DNA of 30,946 nucleotides, taken from positions 1 to 30,946 of the IMG/VR virus record IMGVR_UViG_3300030106_004662, one strand, 5' to 3'. Made by a program: the position numbers and the translations under genes. Source of the stretch: a virus. The notes under the pieces are model-generated. The model made no database searches. It worked only from the letters and a program-made list of their open reading frames with translations, and was not told the origin of the DNA. This document shows, in pieces, positions 26,927-30,946 of this stretch (positions within the stretch are counted from its first letter, which is position 1; every line of letters begins with the position of its first letter).

Positions 26927-27540
26927 TATTTAATATGTTTTGATAGTTCCTTTTTTACCACCGCCTTGATATTATATTTAGTTTCTAAATTTTTAACAAT
27001 TTTAGGTAGTCCTAACTCTTTATTGGAAGCTATATATTTTAAAACTTTACTCCAGTTATTATCTCCAATATCCAATGTAATCTTTGTTTCTTTTACTGGT
27101 GTTGAGGTTTTACTAATCTGTTGTTTAGGTTGAGGTTTTACAACTTCAATAGTGTCCTCTCCTATCCATAAACTTAACCCAAGTCCGTGCATAGCAATAG
27201 CTTTTGCGGTTGATCTTTGTATAGCGGTGTTTACATCCATAGATGTAATTTTTTCCATACTAATAGAATTATTTCTATAATCCATAACTGGTAAATAATC
27301 TATATGTTCTAAATTATTTATTGTTATCCCTACTTTTACATAAGCAGTTTTACCATCTGTAAAAAAATTAAGTCCAGTTTCTTGACACTCATATACTTTT
27401 CTTTGTGCGTCCGGATATTCATTTTTTATCATACTCCAAGCTGTAGCCCAAGACATATAATCGAACTTTCCCTTTTTATCGGTTTTACCTTTTATTGATA
27501 CTTCTGATAATTCTTTAAATATGTTTTTCTTTTTTTCCAT
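26926..27540 (-). CDS. Single-strand annealing protein, DUF1071/Sak-like
   Basis: The 204 residues contain YMSWATAWSMIKNEYPDA near the N-terminus and SMDVNTAIQRSTAKAIAMHGLGLSLW at about 100-125. These are the signatures I know from DUF1071, a Sak/ERF-related family of phage annealing proteins. The C-terminus has a Lys/Thr/Pro linker and a short winged or helical end (ILDIGDNNWSKVLKYIASNK region). Its role is to coat resected ends and anneal complementary strands, working with the adjacent exonuclease and SSB-like protein. It overlaps the preceding gene by 26 bases. Confidence 0.8.
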   Translation of the reverse strand: MEKKKNIFKELSEVSIKGKTDKKGKFDYMSWATAWSMIKNEYPDAQRKVYECQETGLNFFTDGKTAYVKVGITINNLEHIDYLPVMDYRNNSISMEKITSMDVNTAIQRSTAKAIAMHGLGLSLWIGEDTIEVVKPQPKQQISKTSTPVKETKITLDIGDNNWSKVLKYIASNKELGLPKIVKNLETKYNIKAVVKKELSKHIK

Positions 27541-27922
27541 TTAATTTGTTTTTTAGATTTGTATATTTATTTAATATTGATTCTCTTCTGTTTTTTAAGT
27601 GCTGTATATACTTATCGTTTTTTCTTGTGTTTATTTCTGTCTTAACTCTCTCTTCTATCATCTCCAACTTTCGTTTGCAGTTTTCTAAATTATTTAATAT
27701 AGATCCCTTTCTCCATCCTCTCATATAAAAATTCAGATACTCTTCATCATTACATTCTACAAAATAATCTCCACCTTTAGAACAATTTAATATTTCAATT
27801 TTATCTTTAAATTTTTGTATCTTATAACCATAATTAATTACAATAATTTTGTTTTTTAATTCTTGATATATCCCAAGCTTATCTTTGGAGGCTTGATTAA
27901 ATATTTCTTCTAATGAATACAT
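27515..27922 (-). CDS. Hypothetical protein with coiled coil
   Basis: This 135-residue protein has a first half with short strands (KNKIIVINYGYKIQKFKDKIEIL; GGDYFVECNDEEYLNFYMRGW) and a second half that is a long basic coiled coil (NLENCKRKLEMIEERVKTEINTRK...). The start overlaps the stop of the DnaA-like gene by one base (TAATG). Being the second gene of the recombination unit suggests a replication or recombination accessory role, but no family is recognised. Confidence 0.6.
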   Translation of the reverse strand: MYSLEEIFNQASKDKLGIYQELKNKIIVINYGYKIQKFKDKIEILNCSKGGDYFVECNDEEYLNFYMRGWRKGSILNNLENCKRKLEMIEERVKTEINTRKNDKYIQHLKNRRESILNKYTNLKNKLNGKKEKHI

Positions 27923-28218
27923 TATAATTTATTAGAGGCGTATTCTAATATTTTTTTATAATCCTCATCTTTATCAATAAGTTCTTTTGCTTTTTTATAT
28001 CCATGAATAATAGTGGAGTGAGAAACATTGTGTCCGCTCTCTTCCATAAATCTTTGGATGTAAGAAATTCGTATGGGGCGTTCCATACATAAATAATAAA
28101 GTATTTGTCTGGCATCTACACATTCTCTCTTTTTTGTTTTTTCAAACATTTGATCTAATGTTAGATGAAATTGTTCGGCAATAGCGTTAGCATAAACCAT
28201 AAATATTTCCCTTTTCAT
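27922..28218 (-). CDS. DnaA domain IV-like DNA-binding protein, first gene of unit
   Basis: The 98 residues match only the C-terminal DNA-binding domain of DnaA: VYANAIAEQFHLTLDQMF, KTKKRECVDARQILYYLCM (34-45 equivalent to the basic loop and following helix), then helix-turn-helix ISYIQRFMEESGHNVSHSTIIHGYKKA, where SHSTIIHG parallels DHTTVLHA. No ATPase domain is present. It is transcribed first from the promoter at 28351-28320, so it may regulate its own unit, mark the phage origin, or compete with host DnaA. These roles are inference. Confidence 0.8.
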   Translation of the reverse strand: MKREIFMVYANAIAEQFHLTLDQMFEKTKKRECVDARQILYYLCMERPIRISYIQRFMEESGHNVSHSTIIHGYKKAKELIDKDEDYKKILEYASNKL

Positions 28219-28248
28219 AGTTGATTTTTATTAAATTAAATTATTAAA

Positions 28249-28313
28249 AATTAGTGTGTAGTTTCTCGGATACTCTTCACATACATAGTTTGCTTTCAGG
28301 TATCTCACTAATT
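28249..28313 (-). promoter_or_regulatory. 5' leader hairpin of the DnaA-like unit
   Basis: AATTAGTG (28249-28256) pairs perfectly with CACTAATT (28306-28313). Inside, GATAC (28270-28274) pairs with GTATC (28300-28304). The outer arm begins about seven bases after the -7 element, so the hairpin would form the very 5' end of the mRNA. It overlaps the palindrome ACTAATTAGT. Confidence 0.55.
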
Positions 28314-28319
28314 AGTCGG

Positions 28320-28351
28320 CTAAGATAATTCTTTTTCAATACTTAACCAAA
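28320..28351 (-). promoter_or_regulatory. Promoter of the DnaA-like / recombination unit
   Basis: On the - strand TTTG (28351-28348), a 20-base spacer and TATCTTAG (28327-28320) match the Bacteroidota promoter TTTG-N19-21-TAnnTTTG with one mismatch. It lies between the upstream terminator and the DnaA-like gene. Confidence 0.6.
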
Positions 28352-28377
28352 TTTTGTTTATGTTTTTTTTATTTCTT

Positions 28378-28461
28378 AAAAAAATAAGAGTTTCACCCAT
28401 AGAATAAACCAATGCATTGTTTCGGTTAATTTATTCACTTGGGATCTGTTATCTCTTATTT
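28378..28461 (-). terminator. Terminator with long structured loop after Nmad1-like gene
   Basis: AAATAAGAG and CTCTTATTT (28453-28461 with 28382-28390) form a nine-base stem followed by seven T on the - strand. The 62-base loop folds further: CCCA/TGGG (28396-28399 with 28440-28443) and GAATAAA/TTTATTC (28402-28408 with 28430-28436). The apex holds the palindrome CAATGCATTG (28410-28419). Confidence 0.75.
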
Positions 28462-28468
28462 CTTATTT

Positions 28469-28750
28469 TTATTTTTGTTCTTTTTTACACTGGACTTTAT
28501 ATAAAATTAAATACCCAATTAAATCTAAAATTGTGTCTTCAGTTTTATCATTTATTCCAGTGTTCTTGATCCTACTTAACTTATCATCTATTCGAGCAAG
28601 TATCCCTTCTTTTGGAGAAAGTTTAGAAAATATTTTTGGAGGATCATTTGCAGTGTCTCCGTAAGATTTGTTTTTCTCCAACAATAACATTATTACTTCT
28701 CTTCCTACTTCTTTTATTAGTTCGGATGTTTCTTTACTTTTCTTTTCCAT
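28469..28750 (-). CDS. Nmad1 / DUF1599-like protein (MazG-type helical)
   Basis: This 93-residue, all-helical protein has the pattern LLEKNKSYGD, then EGILARIDDKLSRIKN, then DKTEDTILDLIGYLILYKVQ. That matches small phage proteins annotated as nucleotide modification associated domain 1 (DUF1599), which resemble all-alpha NTP pyrophosphatases; the ExxxD-type acidic residues (E61, D65 region) could bind metal. It may hydrolyse or process nucleotides for phage DNA synthesis or modification. No base-modification enzyme is seen in this window. It overlaps the upstream gene by 17 bases and is followed by a terminator. Confidence 0.65.
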   Translation of the reverse strand: MEKKSKETSELIKEVGREVIMLLLEKNKSYGDTANDPPKIFSKLSPKEGILARIDDKLSRIKNTGINDKTEDTILDLIGYLILYKVQCKKEQK

Positions 28751-28922
28751 GATATTTTTCTTTAAAATGTTTATGTTTGGCCTTTTTTGTTGAGTTGTAT
28801 AACTCTTTCATTTTTGTTTTAAAAGATTTATTCATTTCTTCTGTGTCTATTATTATATAACCACTTTCGTCTTCATAATAAAACACTGGCACAATAATAC
28901 TTTCTTTTTTAATTTTTTCCAT
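28734..28922 (-). CDS. Small hypothetical protein
   Basis: This 62-residue protein has a short beta start (ESIIVPVFYYEDESGYIIID) and a Lys-rich helical end (KAKHKHFKEKYHGKEK). It overlaps the genes on both sides by 14-17 bases, which supports it being translated. No family is recognised. Confidence 0.55.
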   Translation of the reverse strand: MEKIKKESIIVPVFYYEDESGYIIIDTEEMNKSFKTKMKELYNSTKKAKHKHFKEKYHGKEK

Positions 28923-29169
28923 CTTTATATTTTTTTAATTTATTAACTCCATCATAAGCAAGCCAGTCATCCATATTGATAAAGTTTTGTTTTTCTAATT
29001 CATCAAGATATTGTCTTTGTTTCATTTCACTTATTAAATGCCTAACACTATCTTGTTTATCTAATAATTGTTGTAAAAACTGAATATACTTTTTGTTAGG
29101 TTCTTTTTTGTTTTTTTCTTTTAATATAATTTCACTTATGTTTTTCATCATACATTTTTTTAATTTCAA
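28909..29169 (-). CDS. Small hypothetical helical protein
   Basis: This 86-residue, helical, Lys/Gln-rich protein contains KKYIQFLQQLLDKQDSVRHLISEMKQRQYLDELEKQNF. The first ATG overlaps the upstream gene by 38 bases; ATGs at 29151 and 29148 would shorten it by six or seven residues and are equally possible. No family is recognised. Confidence 0.55.
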   Translation of the reverse strand: MKLKKCMMKNISEIILKEKNKKEPNKKYIQFLQQLLDKQDSVRHLISEMKQRQYLDELEKQNFINMDDWLAYDGVNKLKKYKDGKN

Positions 29170-29353
29170 ATTCTATCGTAGCCCAACTAAAATCTTCTCG
29201 ATCTTTTAAATGCTCTTTCAAATACTCAATCCAGTCCCCTTCTTCTTCAAACACTTCTTCCAACATATCACATAGGTTATCATAAAACTGATTGCCATCA
29301 TTGTCTTCTAATTCGTTCATAAATTCTTCGTAAAGTTTTTTTGTTAATTCCAT
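29132..29353 (-). CDS. Small very acidic protein
   Basis: This 73-residue protein is rich in Glu and Asp in its first two thirds (YEEFMNELEDNDGN; CDMLEEVFEEEGDW). It is the first gene after the 29375-29485 RNA element, with only about 20 bases between the T run and its ATG. The acidic helical character is compatible with a DNA-mimic or inhibitor role, but that is speculation; the family is not recognised. Confidence 0.55.
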   Translation of the reverse strand: MELTKKLYEEFMNELEDNDGNQFYDNLCDMLEEVFEEEGDWIEYLKEHLKDREDFSWATIEFEIKKMYDEKHK

Positions 29354-29374
29354 TTTATTTTGTTTTTAGTTATT

Positions 29375-29424
29375 AAAAAAAATAAGGCAAGAGTTTGGTA
29401 TCGCAAATGATTTTCTCTCTTATT
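29375..29424 (-). terminator. Terminator hairpin with complementary loop
   Basis: AATAAG plus AGAG (29381-29386 and 29390-29393) pair with CTCTCTTATT (29415-29424), with a three-base bulge. Eight T follow on the - strand. The 21-base loop contains, on the - strand, GCGATA (29404-29399), complementary to the loop of the adjacent hairpin. Confidence 0.65.
29377..29407 (-). promoter_or_regulatory. Possible promoter embedded in the terminator
   Basis: On the - strand TTTG (29407-29404), a 19-base spacer and TATTTTTT (29384-29377) match TTTG-N19-TAnnTTTG with one mismatch. The ATG of the acidic gene is 24 bases downstream. The -7 element is the terminator's own T run. Confidence 0.3.
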
Positions 29425-29485
29425 AAGTGTGTTTGAGGGCGATATATCTGATTACTGCCATTAACCTCAACCAGTACACACCTTA
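29425..29485 (-). ncRNA. Imperfect hairpin, part of predicted kissing-loop RNA
   Basis: TTGAGG (29433-29438) pairs with CCTCAA (29465-29470), GTGTGT (29427-29432) with ACACAC (29476-29481), and the outer AA/TT pairs follow after a one-base bulge. There is a five-base bulge at 29471-29475. The 26-base loop carries TATCGC (- strand, 29444-29439). It abuts the terminator hairpin directly. Confidence 0.5.
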
Positions 29486-29489
29486 TATA

Positions 29490-29708
29490 TTATTCATCTC
29501 TCATATCTTCTAAATAGTTTTCTCTTTGTATGGCTTCATATTCATAGTCCTCAATTATCTCACAATAATCTCCACAAGCTATACATACTATTCTTTCCTC
29601 ACAATTTTCATCTTCTATTTCTTCAATTTCATCTCCACAACAAGAGCTTACCATACTATATCCCCCATCATCAATGGGATTACTTAATTTCCAGTTATCG
29701 TAGTTCAT
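29490..29708 (-). CDS. Small zinc-ribbon-like acidic protein
   Basis: I take the ATG at 29708 (72 residues), which follows AAATAAATA with A at -3. An ATG at 29732 is also in frame and would overlap the upstream gene by 14 bases. Two Cys pairs, SSCCGDE and CIACGDYC, separated by an acidic segment, suggest a zinc ribbon of the kind seen in many small phage proteins. The rest is strongly acidic (EDYEYEAIQRENYLEDMRDE). Function unknown; it is the last gene before the kissing-hairpin element. Confidence 0.6.
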   Translation of the reverse strand: MNYDNWKLSNPIDDGGYSMVSSCCGDEIEEIEDENCEERIVCIACGDYCEIIEDYEYEAIQRENYLEDMRDE

Positions 29709-29718
29709 ATTATTTATT

Positions 29719-29997
29719 TTATAAATGTCCACCTACATAACCATTTCCCTCTTCATCTTCCCCATACTCAAATCTCCATTCACTATCAACATCTTCATCC
29801 ATACCCCTATATTCATCAATACCACTTCCATACTCAAAATTTGTTTCACTTATGGCTTTGTCCATCTTGTCAATATACAAGTCTTCATTATCCGTTAAAT
29901 ATTCGTGTATATCATTACACTCCATTCCATCAGGTATGTCTATTTCTACTTCAGCGTATTTATGATAGACTGATCTTTGTATTATTTTTACTTTCAT
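29719..29997 (-). CDS. Small acidic protein
   Basis: This 92-residue protein has an N-terminal strand pattern (KVKIIQRSVYHKYAEVEIDIP). Its middle and end are dominated by Asp, Glu, Gly and Tyr (IDEYRGMDEDVDSEW; YGEDEEGNGYVGG). No family is recognised. It lies between a zinc-ribbon gene and a YubB-like gene in a run of acidic early proteins. Confidence 0.55.
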   Translation of the reverse strand: MKVKIIQRSVYHKYAEVEIDIPDGMECNDIHEYLTDNEDLYIDKMDKAISETNFEYGSGIDEYRGMDEDVDSEWRFEYGEDEEGNGYVGGHL

Positions 29998-30002
29998 TTT
30001 TT

Positions 30003-30746
30003 TTAATTTTCAGTTTTATTAATATATTCTTTCGCCTCCTCTAATGTTTTTCCACAATATTCTTGTCCCCACTCTAAATAATATCCAGTTCCACTCTCAT
30101 AGTTTGGATGTTCATCCATAAGTTTTATTAAATTAAAATCCTTATATTCTACTGGATCATCCCAATTAGGATAATCATAATCAAAACCATGTATGTTTTC
30201 TCCATCTTCAAATTCGTATTCTCCACCCCACTCTTGTTCCTCTTGAAAACGATAAAATATGTTAGGAAAATCTTTTAATAACATATTTATAATATTATCT
30301 CCAATGGGACTCCACGCACTTTCAAATTTCAACTCTCCATACTCTCCTTTGTTTTCTAAATGGGGATATGTATTAATTTCTACTTCTAAATCACAATCTC
30401 CCCACTTTGTCCCCCAGTTATTACAACTCCAGTCATACCAATTATTTGTTCCATATTTTTTAATAAGGTTATCACTCATCTCTTGTGTAATTGAACGATC
30501 TAAAAACAAATGTGTCCCCCCAATCTCTTTGTGTTCTTTTTCTTTTTCTTTATTTTTAATTTGTATCTCATTATATTCTTTTTGAGAAACAATACTGGCT
30601 GGACTTCTTGTCTCACTAATCTCTTTCGTTCTCGGAACATAATACTCACATATTGATCCTACTTTTTCTATCTTTTTTAATATCTCTTTCTGTTTTTTTG
30701 TAAGTGGAGTAGATATTGTTATCCCACTATAAACCCAATTCGGCAT
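30003..30746 (-). CDS. YubB/DUF1281-like ferredoxin-fold protein
   Basis: This 247-residue protein starts MPNWVYSGITIS, the characteristic beginning of the YubB/DUF1281 (Api92-like) family found on plasmids and phages. It then has a helical insert and a long Trp-, Tyr- and Glu-rich second half (NNWYDWSCNNWGTKWGDCDLEVE; ESAWSPIGDNIINMLL; FEDGENIHGFDYDYPNWDD). The W-G-T-K-W-x-x and A-W-S-P-P/I patterns also occur in that family. The biochemical function of the family is not established to my knowledge. The start is in AAAAATG context, no SD. Confidence 0.7.
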   Translation of the reverse strand: MPNWVYSGITISTPLTKKQKEILKKIEKVGSICEYYVPRTKEISETRSPASIVSQKEYNEIQIKNKEKEKEHKEIGGTHLFLDRSITQEMSDNLIKKYGTNNWYDWSCNNWGTKWGDCDLEVEINTYPHLENKGEYGELKFESAWSPIGDNIINMLLKDFPNIFYRFQEEQEWGGEYEFEDGENIHGFDYDYPNWDDPVEYKDFNLIKLMDEHPNYESGTGYYLEWGQEYCGKTLEEAKEYINKTEN

Positions 30747-30873
30747 TTTTATTTAATTTTAATTGATTAATAATTTGATCTAAATGTCTCATATACATAA
30801 AGTCTTGTTTGTGTAAAGGTTTGTTTAATTCCCTTTTTAAACATTCTCTATAAAATTCTATATCTTTTTTCAT
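30727..30873 (-). CDS. Very small ORF upstream of YubB-like gene
   Basis: This 48-residue frame, starting MKKDIEFYRECLKREL, is helical and basic. Its start overlaps the stop of the upstream frame (ATGA), and its end overlaps the YubB-like start by 20 bases. Such tight coupling supports translation, but the size leaves doubt. Confidence 0.4.
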   Translation of the reverse strand: MKKDIEFYRECLKRELNKPLHKQDFMYMRHLDQIINQLKLNKNAELGL

Positions 30874-30946
30874 ATCACTGGTATTGTTTGTAGTTCTGAA
30901 ATTGTAGTTTGTATTGATCCACCATCATTTCCCTCATCATCCATCA
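30870..30946 (-). CDS. 3' end of a further gene, truncated by the window
   Basis: The frame ending in TGA at 30872-30870 reads MDDEGNDGGSIQTTISELQTIPVI if it starts at the ATG at 30944. It may equally continue beyond the window. Its stop overlaps the next start. Too little is visible to identify it. Confidence 0.35.
   Translation of the reverse strand, partial: MDDEGNDGGSIQTTISELQTIPVI

Noticed and set aside
28219-28468. tRNA or small gene in the gap
   Set aside because: No cloverleaf, no CCA end and no frame of useful length; the gap is explained by a terminator, a promoter and a leader hairpin.
30259-30585. Forward frame of 108 codons opposite the YubB-like gene
   Set aside because: Ser/Leu/Phe-rich mirror of an acidic coding sequence; the - strand frame has the family-typical MPNWVY start.

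Overview
The window is part of the genome of a tailed double-stranded DNA phage. It most likely has a short tail (podovirus-like) and infects a Bacteroidota host, probably a flavobacterium. The reasons are: very AT-rich DNA; almost no Shine-Dalgarno sequences, with several starts instead in an ATTATG context; candidate promoters of the Bacteroidota TTTG / TAnnTTTG type; a primase of the Bacteroides BT4734-like class; and structural proteins resembling those of marine flavophages and crAss-like phages. There is no rRNA, tRNA, CRISPR array or insertion sequence. Family names are from memory and visible motifs; no database search was run.

Left arm (1-19949, + strand): one tightly packed late operon. 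It encodes a truncated virion protein, a neck/tail adaptor, a 1649-residue nozzle or stabilisation-like protein, two probable receptor-binding or fibre-associated proteins, a small GNAT acetyltransferase-like protein, and three internal or ejection proteins. The last ejection protein is 2596 residues long and carries an HExxH motif, glycine/alanine-rich hydrophobic stretches and an arginine-rich C-terminal tail. The operon meets the opposite strand tail-to-tail with a 29-base coding overlap and no visible terminator.

Right arm (19921-30946, - strand): early/replication genes in four apparent transcription units, read from high to low coordinates. (1) 30946-29490: small acidic proteins, a zinc-ribbon protein and a YubB/DUF1281-like protein. 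(2) 29353-28469: small unknown proteins and an Nmad1/DUF1599-like protein. (3) 28218-25808: a free-standing DnaA domain-IV-like protein, a DUF1071/Sak-like annealing protein, a PD-(D/E)XK exonuclease and a small protein with an SSB-type DEDLPF tail; together these look like a recombination module. (4) 25560-19921: a primase-SF3 helicase, an SF2/SNF2-like helicase, a small membrane protein, a VRR-NUC nuclease, a second DnaA domain-IV-like protein, an HNH nuclease and unknowns.

The most interesting material is in the three gaps between these units (25561-25807, 28219-28468, 29354-29489). Each holds a hairpin terminator with an unusually large loop and the same 3' end, CTTATTTTTTT. One gap encodes two adjacent hairpins whose loops are complementary over six bases (a predicted kissing complex). 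Another has a ten-base palindrome in its apical loop. The third has a stem made of a perfect SD/anti-SD pair and is followed by a promoter embedded in repeated AACATC/GATGTT motifs. These gaps look like the control points of the early region and may be an undescribed set of phage regulatory RNAs. That is inference from base pairing seen by eye.
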